From an uncultured Pseudomonadales bacterium (GTDB lineage Bacteria; Pseudomonadota; Gammaproteobacteria; Pseudomonadales; Cellvibrionaceae), in the NCBI GenBank assembly GCA_947494095.1, contig CANLTI010000009.1, positions 1 to 64,000 of the forward strand: a stretch of 64,000 nt of DNA, written 5' to 3'. Under the pieces are notes generated by a model. It searched no databases, had not been told where the DNA came from, and saw only the letters and a list, made by a program, of their open reading frames with translations. The position numbers and the translations under genes were made by a program. Below, piece by piece: positions 43,858-53,270 of this stretch. Each line of letters opens with the position of its first letter. Position 1 is the stretch's first letter.

Positions 43858-46784
43858 TGAAAACTTTTTATATGTTTTTAATCGCTATTTTTGAGCGTAC
43901 GGCTTTTGTACGTATTGCTTGTAACAGCATCACTGCGTTTTTATATTGTTCATTAACTGCCTGTAGCTTTTTTAGTCAAGATATTACCGATCTTGGCCCG
44001 ACCTTAGCCGATTTGCCCGAAGCTGAAATTCCTGAACAACTAGAACCGGTTGCCGTGGTTTCGCGTGATGAAGTTGAGGCAATGTATCTTTCGGCTCTGG
44101 CTGTCGCCGAAGACATTGAGGTGCGCCAAAAAATCAATATTCGCCTAGCCGATATTGCGATGGCACGTGGCGAAGACCTGCAGATCGCCAGTGAGACAGG
44201 TGGGCAATTTTTTGATCAAACGATTTCAATGTACGATCAGCTCATTCAATTGCAGCAAGCGCAACAAGGTGAGGTTGATGAACGTTTGTTATACCGAGTT
44301 TCTAAAGCCTATGCCTTAGATGCAAGAATGAATGAGTCAGATGCGGCACTTGAAAAGTTGATTGCTCAAAACCCCAACTCTGCGTTTGCAGCCGAAGCAC
44401 AATTTAGGCGTGCCGAGCAAGCCTTTAGCTATCAAGATTACCCGACAGCTTATACCTTGTACGGTGCTGTTGTTGATATTGGCGATCAAACGCCCTTTTA
44501 TTTAAATGCTTTGTATATGCAGGGTTGGGCTTTATTTAAACAAGATCAATACCTAGCATCGCTGAGCCCTTTTCATTTAGTGATGGATAAAGTCTTACCA
44601 GCAAACAGTAACCCCGATTCACTGAGTAAATCGCAGCAAAGTTTGGTGGCCGACACATTAAAAGTGCTGGGTTTTGCCTATTCTTATATTGATGGCCCGG
44701 CCAGTATTGCGGCTTTTACGCAGGCTCATGGCGAGCGTGATTATACCCACCTAATTTACCGCCAGCTAGGTGGGTTATATGTCGAAAATAAACGCTATTA
44801 TGATGCCGCTAATACGTATGAAGCTTTTATTCAAGATTATCCAAACAGTGACTTTAATCCGGAATTTGCAGATACCGCAATCGCGGTTTATTTGAAAGGG
44901 GGTTTTGACAAAGAAATACTACCGGCTAAAGAAGCCTACATTCAGCGCTTTGGTTTGGCGAGCCTTTATTGGCAAGAGCGCAAACCTGCGCAACGCGCAC
45001 GTTACAGTGCCACGCTAGAGTCTTATTTAGATGAGGTGTCTAGTTTCTATCATGCGCAAGCGCAAACCTTAGTTGCAGCCCAGCAGCAATACGCCAACAA
45101 GCAACTCAAAAAACAGCCGCCATCGCCTATACCCTCGTTTGTGAAAGCGGCAGGATATTATGATGAAATGTTACGCAGCTTTCCTAATAATCCCCGCGTT
45201 GCGGAGCTGACTTTTTTAATGGCTGAAGCCTTACACGATGCTGGCGCTTTAACGCGAGCTGTCACCGCGTATGAACAAGTTGCGTATGAATACTTAGATG
45301 CACAGCGCGGCGCCTCAGCGGGCTACGCGGCTATTTTAACACTCGATAAATTATTAGAAGCCGAGCAAGCGATTAGCGATTCAGCGGGTAATAATATAGC
45401 AAGTAGTGCATTAAATAAGTTAAAGCTACAGCGTATTAACAGTGCCATTAGTTTTGCCGATTATTACCCCGCCGATGAGCGTGCAGTGGCCGTATTAACC
45501 AATGCTGCCGAGCGTTTATATAATGACGGTAATAAAGAGCAGGCAATTGTAATAGCAACGCGACTCACACAGTGGCAACCCACACAGACCCCAGCGCTGC
45601 AAAAAACAGCTTGGCTAGTACTGGCACATAGCCTTTATGACTTAGAGCGATTTGCCGAGGCAGAGGCATCATACCGCACGGCCCTTATGTTACTACCCGA
45701 TGGCGACAAGGATCGTATGCCTGTGACTGATCGCATTGCGGCGAGTATGTATAAACAAGCCGAGCAAAATATAGCCGCGAATCAATTGCCCGAAGCTATT
45801 GATCGCTTACTCAGTATTGCCTCAATTGCACCCGATTCTGAGATTAGTGTTAATGCGCAATATGATGCTGCAAACCATTTAATGACACTCAAAGATTGGC
45901 CCCGTGCCGAAAAAGTGTTGCTGGACTTTCAGCGTCAGTACCCAGAGCATGAACTACACAAAACAATCACACCCAAATTGGCCGTACTGTACCAAGAGAC
46001 TGAGCAATGGGCCAAAGCGGCAGCGCAGTTAGATATTATGTCGAGCAGTGAGTCTGATCCAGAAACACGCCGTAGCGCATTGTATTTATCGGCAGAGCTT
46101 TACCATAAATCAGGTAGCCAGGCGCTCGCCGAAAAAACATATCGCGCTTATATCAAGCGCTATCCTGTGCCGTTTGATTTAGCGCTTGAAGCACGAGTGC
46201 AGCTATTAGAGATGGCAAAAACACACGGTACCCTTCGTAAGCAAGAAGCGCTTATGCAAGAGCTGATTAGCGTCGACGCTAAAGCCGGTGGTGCACGGAC
46301 AACAAGGTCTACTTATTTGGCCGCACAATCACAAACGTATTTTGCCGATAAAGACCTTGCCCAATTTGAAGGTATTCGCTTGCGAGCGCCCATTAAAAAA
46401 ACGCTTAAAGCTAAGCGCAAGGCTATGGATAAAGCGCTGCAAAGTTATAAGGCCGTGATCGATTATGGTGTGGCCGAATTTGCGACACAGGCGAACCACC
46501 GTATTGGTGAAGTTTACGCTAACCTTTATGATAATTTATTAAACTCTGAGAGACCCAAAGGGTTAGATGAGTTAACCATGGAACAATATGAAATTATGCT
46601 AGAGGAGCAAGCTTACCCGTTTAAGGGCAAGGCGGTTGATATGTTGACCCTTAATGCCGAGCGCTCGTGGGATGGCTTTTATGATGAATGGGTAAAAGAA
46701 AGCTTTAGTGCCTTGGCCAAGTTGTTGCCTGCGCGTTACGGTAAAGAGGAAACTGTTATAGAGGTGAGCCGTGGTGTTCGTTAA
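43857..46784 (+). CDS. large TPR lipoprotein (975 aa)
   Basis: A 975-aa protein with a lipobox, SLTAC (Cys36), behind a long N-terminal region, so probably a lipoprotein. Numerous TPR/Sel1-like helical repeats follow. Examples are AQFRRAEQAFSYQDYPTAYTLYGAVVD, LGGLYVENKRYYDAANTYEAFIQDYPNSDFN, LVLAHSLYDLERFAEAEASYRTALMLLPDGDKD and ALYLSAELYHKSGSQALAEKTYRAYIKRYP. Similar very large TPR proteins occur with ExbB/ExbD/TonB-like genes in other proteobacteria. A one-base overlap with the preceding gene shows tight coupling. Function unknown. Confidence 0.85.
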   Translation: MKTFYMFLIAIFERTAFVRIACNSITAFLYCSLTACSFFSQDITDLGPTLADLPEAEIPEQLEPVAVVSRDEVEAMYLSALAVAEDIEVRQKINIRLADIAMARGEDLQIASETGGQFFDQTISMYDQLIQLQQAQQGEVDERLLYRVSKAYALDARMNESDAALEKLIAQNPNSAFAAEAQFRRAEQAFSYQDYPTAYTLYGAVVDIGDQTPFYLNALYMQGWALFKQDQYLASLSPFHLVMDKVLPANSNPDSLSKSQQSLVADTLKVLGFAYSYIDGPASIAAFTQAHGERDYTHLIYRQLGGLYVENKRYYDAANTYEAFIQDYPNSDFNPEFADTAIAVYLKGGFDKEILPAKEAYIQRFGLASLYWQERKPAQRARYSATLESYLDEVSSFYHAQAQTLVAAQQQYANKQLKKQPPSPIPSFVKAAGYYDEMLRSFPNNPRVAELTFLMAEALHDAGALTRAVTAYEQVAYEYLDAQRGASAGYAAILTLDKLLEAEQAISDSAGNNIASSALNKLKLQRINSAISFADYYPADERAVAVLTNAAERLYNDGNKEQAIVIATRLTQWQPTQTPALQKTAWLVLAHSLYDLERFAEAEASYRTALMLLPDGDKDRMPVTDRIAASMYKQAEQNIAANQLPEAIDRLLSIASIAPDSEISVNAQYDAANHLMTLKDWPRAEKVLLDFQRQYPEHELHKTITPKLAVLYQETEQWAKAAAQLDIMSSSESDPETRRSALYLSAELYHKSGSQALAEKTYRAYIKRYPVPFDLALEARVQLLEMAKTHGTLRKQEALMQELISVDAKAGGARTTRSTYLAAQSQTYFADKDLAQFEGIRLRAPIKKTLKAKRKAMDKALQSYKAVIDYGVAEFATQANHRIGEVYANLYDNLLNSERPKGLDELTMEQYEIMLEEQAYPFKGKAVDMLTLNAERSWDGFYDEWVKESFSALAKLLPARYGKEETVIEVSRGVR

Positions 46785-47526
46785 TCAATATATGACGTAC
46801 TGTAAATACAGGGCAGTGCTTGGCTTACTGCTGGCCTTGGCTTTTGTGAGTGGCTGTGCGGTTAGCCCTAAAAGCGACAGCGAAAAAATGCCCGAAATTG
46901 TCTTAGAGGATACAACCGGTGAGCCGGTTTTAGTGTTGATTCCTGATCCGTATTTGCTATCAAACACCGAGGTTTCAGCCGCTGTGAGTACCCAGTTTCA
47001 GCAAGGTATTGCGTTAATCGAAGCGCAAAAATGGCCTCAGGCGCAGGTGCATTTTGAGCAGTTGACGCAACAAGCGCCAACTTTTTCGGGCCCTTGGGTC
47101 AATTTGGGTTTAAGTCTTTGGCGCCAAGATTTGTATGAGCCTGCAGGACAAGCTTTTGCACAAGCTATTTTAAAGAATAATAAAAATGGCGACGCTTATA
47201 ACTTGTATGCCGTTATGATGCGTGAGCAAGGTGATTTTGAAAAAGCAGAAGCCTTATATAAACAAGCCATTACAGTGTGGCCACATAATGCGACCAGTCA
47301 TCGTAATTTAGGCGTGTTGTACGACATGTATATGGGACGCTTTGACGAGGCTTACTATCACTTCGATCAGTGCGCAAAAATCATGGGCACACCCGATAAA
47401 AAATTACGCGGTTGGATGATCGATATAAAGCGTAGGCAGGCAAAAATGGCTAAAAAGCAAGCGAGTCAAAAACCCCAACCCGCCACTCCCTCTGAACCGA
47501 CTCAGCAAGGTGCTGCGAATGAATAA
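46771..47526 (+). CDS. TPR lipoprotein (251 aa)
   Basis: A 251-aa protein with the lipobox FVSGC (Cys29). Residues 75-200 contain about three TPR units: GIALIEAQKWPQAQVHFEQLTQQAP, PWVNLGLSLWRQDLYEPAGQAFAQAILKNNKNGDAYNLYAVMMREQGDFEKAEALYKQAI, and TSHRNLGVLYDMYMGRFDEAYYHFDQC. It ends in a basic, Gln/Pro-rich tail. GTG 46771 lies after GAGGTGAG. It overlaps both neighbours. Outer-membrane localisation is inferred from the absence of Asp at +2. Confidence 0.87.
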   Translation: MVFVNQYMTYCKYRAVLGLLLALAFVSGCAVSPKSDSEKMPEIVLEDTTGEPVLVLIPDPYLLSNTEVSAAVSTQFQQGIALIEAQKWPQAQVHFEQLTQQAPTFSGPWVNLGLSLWRQDLYEPAGQAFAQAILKNNKNGDAYNLYAVMMREQGDFEKAEALYKQAITVWPHNATSHRNLGVLYDMYMGRFDEAYYHFDQCAKIMGTPDKKLRGWMIDIKRRQAKMAKKQASQKPQPATPSEPTQQGAANE

Positions 47527-47821
47527 TAAAATGCAACACACCATAGGCCTTATGCTGGTAGTCACAGGGGGTTTTTCGGGTGGCGCGTACGCGGCCGACG
47601 ATGTCGTTAATTTAAGTACAACAATTAAAGGCAATCAAGAACACCCCAGTGTGAGTTACATCGTACCTTGGCAGCAAGCGGCTGACGAGTCAAAGCTTAC
47701 TATGTCTTTTAATACGCGAACTCGCTTAGGGGATGTGTTTAATCATGTCGAGCGTGCCGAGCATCGGCGGCAAGTCGACTTTCTCACCGACATGAAAAAA
47801 CAATCGCAGCCTAATAAATAG
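47519..47821 (+). CDS. small exported protein of the TPR/ExbB/ExbD locus
   Basis: A 100-aa protein from ATG 47519 (AAGGTG six bases ahead), with a signal peptide (cleavage near AYA-A). The mature part is about 80 residues: ADDVVNLSTTIKGNQEHPSVSYIVPWQQAADESKLTMSFNTRTRLGDVFNHVERAEHRRQVDFLTDM. The pattern VxYIVPW recalls small periplasmic proteins beside TonB systems, but I cannot assign a family. It overlaps the preceding gene and sits 163 bp before exbB. Confidence 0.75.
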   Translation: MNNKMQHTIGLMLVVTGGFSGGAYAADDVVNLSTTIKGNQEHPSVSYIVPWQQAADESKLTMSFNTRTRLGDVFNHVERAEHRRQVDFLTDMKKQSQPNK

Positions 47822-47984
47822 TGACTTAATCAATGACAGCACGATTAGCGGTAGCGCAAAAATAGTAGCGAAAATAATAGTAGCCCAATAAATAAACCCC
47901 CCATTCACTGATATGGCTTAAGTCATATTAGAATTTCAGTAACCTTTAAGACTAAATTATTAGTTCACTCTGCGGAGATATAGC

Positions 47985-48692
47985 ATGTTAGATACAGCAA
48001 TTGGCTTTTTTCAAAACGGCGGCCCCTTTATGTACCCCATCGGTTTGGTATTGGTCGTAGGTTTGGCAGTTGCCATTGAGCGCTGGGTTTTTTTGACCGT
48101 AGCCAAAACCTCAAATCGTCGCGCTTTTGACCGCATTTTACCCTTGCTACGTAAAAAAGATTACAACGGTGTTATTGAGGTGTCTCGTAGTTCGCAAGCG
48201 CCGGTAGGCCGTATTATTGCCTCTGGTTTGGCGCGTATGCAACAAACCCCTCGTCGTGAAGAAATCGAATACGCGATGGAAGAGGGTGTTATGGAGGCAG
48301 TACCACGCTTAGAAAAACGCACAGCCTATATAGCGACGCTAGCCAACATTGCAACGCTGCTGGGTTTACTCGGTACCATTATGGGTTTGATTGCAGCGTT
48401 TACGGCTGTGGCCGAAGCCGACCCTTCTGAAAAGGCAACTTTACTGTCGCAAAGTATTTCGGTTGCAATGAACACCACAGCCTTTGGTTTGATGGCGGCC
48501 ATTCCTTTGCTGCTACTGCATACATCTATTCAGCATAAAACCAATGAAATTATTGATAGCCTAGAAATGGCTGGTGTGAAATGTTTGAATATTTTATCGG
48601 CCGGCACCTTATCGTCGGGTGCTAAACCTGCTGCACCCAAACCTGCTGCACCCAAACCTGCTGCACCTAAACCACAAGCTCCTGCTAAGTAA
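47985..48692 (+). CDS. exbB: MotA/TolQ/ExbB family proton channel protein
   Basis: A 235-aa inner-membrane protein that forms the proton-conducting stator with ExbD. Three membrane segments: GGPFMYPIGLVLVVGLAVAIERWVFL, TLANIATLLGLLGTIMGLIAAFTAV and ISVAMNTTAFGLMAAIPLLLLHTSI. The LLGLLGTIMG and SVAMNTTAFGL motifs are typical of ExbB/TolQ. A Lys-Pro-Ala-Ala-Pro tail (three perfect 15-bp repeats) is unusual. The ribosome site GGAGAT lies five bases ahead. Confidence 0.92.
   Translation: MLDTAIGFFQNGGPFMYPIGLVLVVGLAVAIERWVFLTVAKTSNRRAFDRILPLLRKKDYNGVIEVSRSSQAPVGRIIASGLARMQQTPRREEIEYAMEEGVMEAVPRLEKRTAYIATLANIATLLGLLGTIMGLIAAFTAVAEADPSEKATLLSQSISVAMNTTAFGLMAAIPLLLLHTSIQHKTNEIIDSLEMAGVKCLNILSAGTLSSGAKPAAPKPAAPKPAAPKPQAPAK
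48624..48668 (+). repeat. three 15-bp in-frame tandem repeats at the exbB 3' end
   Basis: Units AAACCTGCTGCACCC at 48624, 48639 and 48654 (last base changed in the third) encode KPAAP repeated. A fourth degenerate unit follows. Such in-frame arrays can vary in copy number between strains. Confidence 0.8.
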
Positions 48693-48709
48693 TTGGGCGA
48701 ATTGTTATT

Positions 48710-49255
48710 ATGAGAATCAGACGCAGAGCAAAAGAAGAGGCTGATTTAGATATCACTTCTTTTATGAATCTGATGATCATCCTTGTGCCCGTTTTATTGA
48801 TGAGCATGGTGTTTTCACACATCACTGTTCTCGATTTAAAGCTCCCTGATTTAGCGCCTAACAGCACTAATGATAACCCGGAGCCAAATGATGCATTAGA
48901 GGTGGTTATCTACACCGATAAACTTGTGATTAATTATCCCGCGGGAGTGAGCGTTAAGAGTATTGTTAATATTGATGGCGCTCACGATTTCAAAATGCTG
49001 TCTACTTATTTGCAAGAAATTAAAAGGCGCCTTGCTCTTACGGGCAAAGAAAAGCGCGATATTTTTATTTTGTCACAAGCCGATACGGACTACCAAACCA
49101 TTGTCTCCACTATGGATACCGTACGCTCTTATGATGCGGTGGTTGTTGCATCGGTCGTTGAAGCTGAATTGTTTCCTGAAATATCATTAGGCGATGCGCC
49201 TGTGCCGGGTACCAATAATGTTAATGCACAAGCAACACCCGAGGTGGCACCATGA
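48710..49255 (+). CDS. exbD: ExbD/TolR family biopolymer transport protein (first)
   Basis: A 181-aa bitopic stator. The N-terminal cytosolic stretch leads to DLDITSFMNLMIILVPVLLMSMVFSH, where the conserved Asp just before the membrane segment is the proton-binding residue of the family. A periplasmic domain (VINYPAGVSVKSIVNI and DAVVVASVVEAELFPEISL) follows. It overlaps the second exbD by four bases. Confidence 0.9.
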   Translation: MRIRRRAKEEADLDITSFMNLMIILVPVLLMSMVFSHITVLDLKLPDLAPNSTNDNPEPNDALEVVIYTDKLVINYPAGVSVKSIVNIDGAHDFKMLSTYLQEIKRRLALTGKEKRDIFILSQADTDYQTIVSTMDTVRSYDAVVVASVVEAELFPEISLGDAPVPGTNNVNAQATPEVAP

Positions 49256-49770
49256 AACAGTCACTTCGTGCGCGTAGAATGGCGCGCTTGCACCGTAGGC
49301 ACAAAGGTCAGCCAAAGCTGAATCTAGTGTCGCTAATGGATATTTTTACCATCTTAGTGTTCTTTTTGCTGGTTAACTCTTCAGATGTTGAAGTATTACA
49401 AAACAATAAGGCTATTAAATTACCCGACTCAGTGGCAGAGCAAAAACCCGACAATACGTTGGTGGTTATGGTGAGTGCACAAGATATTGTTATTTCTGGC
49501 CGCTCAATTATGACGGTTGAGACGGCATTATCGGGTGAAGATGATGAGATTGCATTACTGAAAAAAGAACTAGAATATTTGGCGTCGCGCAAACCCTTCG
49601 CTAATGACTCTGATGCTAAAAAAGGCCGCGATATCACGATTATGGGCGACAGTAGTATTCCTTACACATTACTTAAGCGAATCATGACAACTTGCGCACA
49701 AACCGATTATCGCAATATTTCATTGGCTGTGAGTAAAATCTCTAGTTCCCCTGATAGTGAGGCGCCATGA
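49252..49770 (+). CDS. exbD: ExbD/TolR family biopolymer transport protein (second)
   Basis: A 172-aa second ExbD paralogue. The membrane segment LNLVSLMDIFTILVFFLLVNSSDVEVL has the conserved Asp in the middle of SLMDIFTIL. The periplasmic part includes DITIMGDSSIPYTLLKRIMTTCAQTDYRNISLAVSKI, the usual ExbD C-terminal pattern. Two ExbD proteins beside one ExbB recall systems such as AglQ/AglS with AglR, and the TonB2-type systems. It overlaps both neighbours. Confidence 0.9.
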   Translation: MKQSLRARRMARLHRRHKGQPKLNLVSLMDIFTILVFFLLVNSSDVEVLQNNKAIKLPDSVAEQKPDNTLVVMVSAQDIVISGRSIMTVETALSGEDDEIALLKKELEYLASRKPFANDSDAKKGRDITIMGDSSIPYTLLKRIMTTCAQTDYRNISLAVSKISSSPDSEAP

Positions 49771-50768
49771 GCATGACTAAACTCATTTTAGCGCCTAATT
49801 TGGTGTTGCCTTGGTCCAGTGAGGCAGAAGATAGCAAACGCTACTGGAAGACTTTTTTGAGTCTTTTTGTTCCGTTTGTGATTTTAGGTTATGTGGTGGC
49901 GAGCGTACAGTTGCCCGAAAAAACACGCGAAGAGCGGGCTAAATTACCGCCGCAGTTGGCGCGTGTCGTTCTAGAAAAAAAAGAGCTACCCAAACCGCCA
50001 CCACCGAAGCCCAAACCCAAACCTAAGCCCAAAGAAGAACCAAAAGAAAAGCCCAAAGAAGAACCTAAAAAAATACCCAAAGACGAGCCCAAGCCCAAGC
50101 CAAAAGAAGAGCCTAAGCCCGTCCCTAAAAAAGCGCCAGACCCTGTAAAACTTAAAAAAGCGCAAGAAACTGCGCAAAGAAGCGGTGTATTACAATTTGC
50201 CGATGATTTAAGTGCAATGCGTGAATCACTGGATGTGAGCGATATAAAAACGCAACAGGTGACAAGAGCACAAGGGGTAGCGGCCACGGCCAATCGTAAG
50301 CTTATTGATAGTGGCGCTCAAACAATGAGTGGCGGTGTGAATAATGCGGCGCTGAGCACTGATACCGGTGGTCAAGCGTTGTCGGGCCGTGAAACAACGG
50401 CAGTTGATAGTAAGTTGGCTGAAGCCAGCAAGCTAGTGGCTGAAAAAATCAGTGAAGATGCGGTAGGCCGAGAGAAAACCTCGCGTAATAAAGCATCGAT
50501 GGGGCAAGTCATGGATGCCCACAAAGGGGCTATTCATAGTTTGCATCAACGCGCGTTGGATGAAGATCCTACGCTGGAAGGTAAAGTTGTTTTTGAGCTG
50601 ATTATTGAGCCGAATGGTGTGGTTTCGGCTGTTAAAATTGTATCGAGCGATTTAGACGATAAGAAGCTTGAACGTAAAATTAAAGCGCGCTTACGCTCTA
50701 TTAACTTCGGTACTGCTGATGTCTTAAAAACAACATTGCGTTATACCTTCGACTTTTTGCCTTACTAG
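49767..50768 (+). CDS. TonB-like protein with AgmX/PglI C-terminal domain
   Basis: A 333-aa inner-membrane-anchored protein. One membrane segment lies near residues 28-46 (FLSLFVPFVILGYVVASVQL). A long Pro/Lys/Glu-rich rod (KPKPKPKEEPKEKP-like, about 74-130) is of the type that spans the periplasm in TonB. The C-terminal domain, ALDEDPTLEGKVVFELIIEPNGVVSAVKIVSSDLDDKKLERKIKARLRSINFG, is of the AgmX/PglI type seen in gliding and ExbBD-linked proteins, not classical TonB. It overlaps the second exbD (ATGA). It is the likely force-transmitting arm of the system. Confidence 0.88.
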   Translation: MSMTKLILAPNLVLPWSSEAEDSKRYWKTFLSLFVPFVILGYVVASVQLPEKTREERAKLPPQLARVVLEKKELPKPPPPKPKPKPKPKEEPKEKPKEEPKKIPKDEPKPKPKEEPKPVPKKAPDPVKLKKAQETAQRSGVLQFADDLSAMRESLDVSDIKTQQVTRAQGVAATANRKLIDSGAQTMSGGVNNAALSTDTGGQALSGRETTAVDSKLAEASKLVAEKISEDAVGREKTSRNKASMGQVMDAHKGAIHSLHQRALDEDPTLEGKVVFELIIEPNGVVSAVKIVSSDLDDKKLERKIKARLRSINFGTADVLKTTLRYTFDFLPY

Positions 50769-50834
50769 CAGCCATCTCAAAATACCAAGCTCCGCTTCAT
50801 TAGGCGTTTGGTGTTTTGAAATTTGATTTTTAAA

Positions 50835-50909
50835 GGCGCTTAAATGCCCAGGAAATAACCCATCAGTAACCCTATCAGGTGAGGTTTGTCAGCTGAGCTG
50901 AATAGTTAC
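50835..50909 (-). repeat. family 2 remnant F (75 bp, truncated)
   Basis: Read on the minus strand, it starts at the terminal repeat GTAACTATTCAG (50909-50898) and reaches GGGTTACTGATGGGTTATTTCCTGGGCATTTAAGCGCC. This matches the left 75 bp of copy D, and the sequence then ends. A direct repeat AGTTACCCTAT flanks the terminal repeat (50904-50925). It sits between the TonB-like gene and a terminator. Confidence 0.75.
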
Positions 50910-50947
50910 CCTATAGTTACCCTATTTTTTACTTTTTCAATAACCAA

Positions 50948-50983
50948 AAAAAACCCTAACACAGTCATGTGTTAGGGTTTTTT
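50948..50983. terminator. bidirectional intrinsic terminator between the TonB-like gene and sucD
   Basis: AAAAAACCCTAACACA (50948-50963) pairs with TGTGTTAGGGTTTTTT (50968-50983), 16 bp with a 4-nt loop. T and A runs make it work in both directions for two convergent operons. Confidence 0.93.
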
Positions 50984-51009
50984 ATTAGCGCTTCTAAAAA
51001 GTGAGTAGC

Positions 51010-51882
51010 TTACCAGCCGGTCACTTCTTTAAGAGCTTTACCAATATCGGCTAAGCTACGCACGGTTTTAACGCCCGCATCTTGTAAGGCGGCAAACTTC
51101 TCATCAGCCGTACCTTTACCGCCAGAAATAATCGCACCGGCATGGCCCATGCGCTTACCAGGAGGCGCAGTAACGCCAGCAATGTAAGAGACCACAGGCT
51201 TAGTGACATTAGCTTTAATGTAAGCGGCTGCTTCTTCTTCAGCAGTGCCACCAATTTCACCGATCATCACAATCGCTTCAGTTTTATCATCATTTTGGAA
51301 CATTTCTAAAATGTCGATAAAGTTAGAGCCAGGAATAGGATCGCCACCAATACCTACACAGGTTGATTGGCCAAAACCAAAGTCAGTCGTTTGTTTAACG
51401 GCTTCATAGGTCAAAGTACCCGAGCGAGAAACAATACCCACTTTACCCGGTAAATGGATATGACCGGGCATGATACCTATTTTACATTCGCCGGGTGTAA
51501 TAACACCTGGGCAGTTAGGGCCAATCAAGCGTACGCCAAGCTCGTCACACTTTACTTTTGCATCAAGCATATCAAGGGTAGGAATGCCCTCAGTAATACA
51601 AACAATAAGTTTTACGCCACTATGAGCCGCTTCTAAGATCGAATCTTTACAAAACGGTGCAGGAACATAAATAACACTGGCATCAGCACCTGTTGCTTCA
51701 ACCGCTTCGATCATGGTGTTAAATACAGGTAAACCTAAATGTGTTTGACCACCTTTACCAGGGGTAACACCACCAACCATTTGCGTGCCGTAAGCAATCG
51801 CTTGCTCAGAGTGGAAGGTACCTTGTGAACCAGTAAAACCCTGGCACAATACTTTTGTATCTTTATTAATTAAAACGCTCAT
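51010..51882 (-). CDS. sucD: succinyl-CoA synthetase alpha subunit
   Basis: A 290-aa subunit that carries the phosphohistidine intermediate: His247 in [14 protein letters not shown]. The N-terminal CoA-binding Rossmann part begins [54 protein letters not shown] and [22 protein letters not shown] are family signatures. It starts 3 bp after sucC ends and is the last gene of the operon. Confidence 0.97.
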   Translation of the reverse strand: MSVLINKDTKVLCQGFTGSQGTFHSEQAIAYGTQMVGGVTPGKGGQTHLGLPVFNTMIEAVEATGADASVIYVPAPFCKDSILEAAHSGVKLIVCITEGIPTLDMLDAKVKCDELGVRLIGPNCPGVITPGECKIGIMPGHIHLPGKVGIVSRSGTLTYEAVKQTTDFGFGQSTCVGIGGDPIPGSNFIDILEMFQNDDKTEAIVMIGEIGGTAEEEAAAYIKANVTKPVVSYIAGVTAPPGKRMGHAGAIISGGKGTADEKFAALQDAGVKTVRSLADIGKALKEVTGW

Positions 51883-51885
51883 AAA

Positions 51886-53052
51886 TTAAGCCTCCGCTGC
51901 CGCTTTAACGACTTGCTCGGCAGCATCCGTTAAGCTGGTTGCTGCAATAATGTTTAAACCGCTATCGGCAAGAACTTTTGCGCCAAGTTCGGCGTTATTA
52001 CCTTCTAAACGTACAACGACGGGTACGGTGACACCTACGTCATTGACTGCGCCAATAACACCTTCGGCAATCAAATCACAACGTACAATACCGCCAAAAA
52101 TGTTAATTAATACTGCTTTTACATTGTCGTCAGACAAAATGATTTTAAACGCTTCAACAACACGTTCTTTAGTAGCGCCGCCGCCCACATCAAGGAAGTT
52201 GGCAGGTTGGCCACCGTGTAACTTAACGATATCCATTGTGCCCATAGCAAGGCCTGCACCGTTAACCATGCAGCCGATGTTACCGTCGAGAGCTACATAG
52301 TTAAGCTCCCATTTGGCGGCACGTGCTTCACGCTCGTCTTCTTGTGAAGGGTCATGCATTTCTTTGATTTTTGGTTGACGGTAGATCGCATTGCTATCGA
52401 TATTGATTTTACCGTCTAAGCAATGAAGATTACCTTCTTCGGTGATCACCAAAGGGTTAATCTCGAGCAATGCAAAATCATAGTCTTGGAACATTTTTGC
52501 CAAGCCTAAAAAGATTTTGGTGAATTGCTTAACTTGGTTGCCTTCTAGGCCCAATTTAAAAGCTAATTCACGACCTTGGTAAGGTTGTGCGCCAGCAAGT
52601 GGGTCAATAATAGCGCGCAAGATTTTTTCTGGCGTCTCTTCAGCAACTTTTTCAATTTCTACACCGCCTTCGGTCGAGGCCATGAAAACAATGCGACGTG
52701 TCGCGCGGTCTACAACGGCACCAAGATAAAGCTCTTGGGCAATATCGGTACAGGTTTCGACTAAAATGCGGCTAACAGGCTGGCCATTTTCGTCTGTTTG
52801 ATAGGTTACTAAATTTTTGCCTAACCAATGACGAGAAAACTCTTCAATCTCGGCTTTTGAGCTAACAAGTTTAACGCCGCCAGCTTTGCCGCGGCCGCCT
52901 GCGTGTACTTGTGCTTTAACGACAAATTTATCGCCGCCAATAATATCGGCGGCAGCGGCTGCTTCGCTAGGGGTTTCTGCTGCTACACCATCAGATACGG
53001 GTAAACCGTATTCGCGAAAAAGCTGTTTTGCCTGATATTCATGCAAATTCAT
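51886..53052 (-). CDS. sucC: succinyl-CoA synthetase beta subunit
   Basis: A 388-aa ATP-grasp subunit that generates the ATP or GTP in the TCA cycle. [22 protein letters not shown] at the N terminus, [17 protein letters not shown] (nucleotide site) and [23 protein letters not shown] show the ATP-grasp fold. [22 protein letters not shown] and [18 protein letters not shown] are C-terminal CoA-synthetase motifs. It lies about 255 bp downstream of lpd; two hairpins lie in that gap. Confidence 0.97.
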   Translation of the reverse strand: MNLHEYQAKQLFREYGLPVSDGVAAETPSEAAAAADIIGGDKFVVKAQVHAGGRGKAGGVKLVSSKAEIEEFSRHWLGKNLVTYQTDENGQPVSRILVETCTDIAQELYLGAVVDRATRRIVFMASTEGGVEIEKVAEETPEKILRAIIDPLAGAQPYQGRELAFKLGLEGNQVKQFTKIFLGLAKMFQDYDFALLEINPLVITEEGNLHCLDGKINIDSNAIYRQPKIKEMHDPSQEDEREARAAKWELNYVALDGNIGCMVNGAGLAMGTMDIVKLHGGQPANFLDVGGGATKERVVEAFKIILSDDNVKAVLINIFGGIVRCDLIAEGVIGAVNDVGVTVPVVVRLEGNNAELGAKVLADSGLNIIAATSLTDAAEQVVKAAAEA

Positions 53053-53228
53053 GACTTAGTTCCACTGTAATTAACGCCTTAATGCGTTGAATGAGTAAAC
53101 CCAGTAGGATACTGGGGCCGATCAAAATTTAGCTTTTTTGAGTATTATGCTATGGCTGATGTCAGGTGCAAAAAGCACAAGTCAGTCACAGCAATAGATA
53201 ACACAATAATACGATACGCAATAATATT

Positions 53229-53268
53229 CTATTGAATACGCCGCTGTTTAATGGCGCTGTATTCAATA
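53229..53268. repeat. imperfect inverted repeat between lpd and sucC
   Basis: TATTGAATACGCCGC and GGCGCTGTATTCAATA face each other (with the central GC pairs shifted by one base). It is adjacent to the terminator hairpin at 53271-53297, making a double stem-loop downstream of lpd. Confidence 0.6.
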
Positions 53269-53270
53269 AA

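Noticed and set aside
49889..50293. Long minus-strand frames opposite the TonB-like gene (also 49986-50177)
   Set aside because: They arise from the Pro/Lys-rich repetitive codons of the TonB-like rod read backwards (Gly/Leu/Phe-rich), with no start context.
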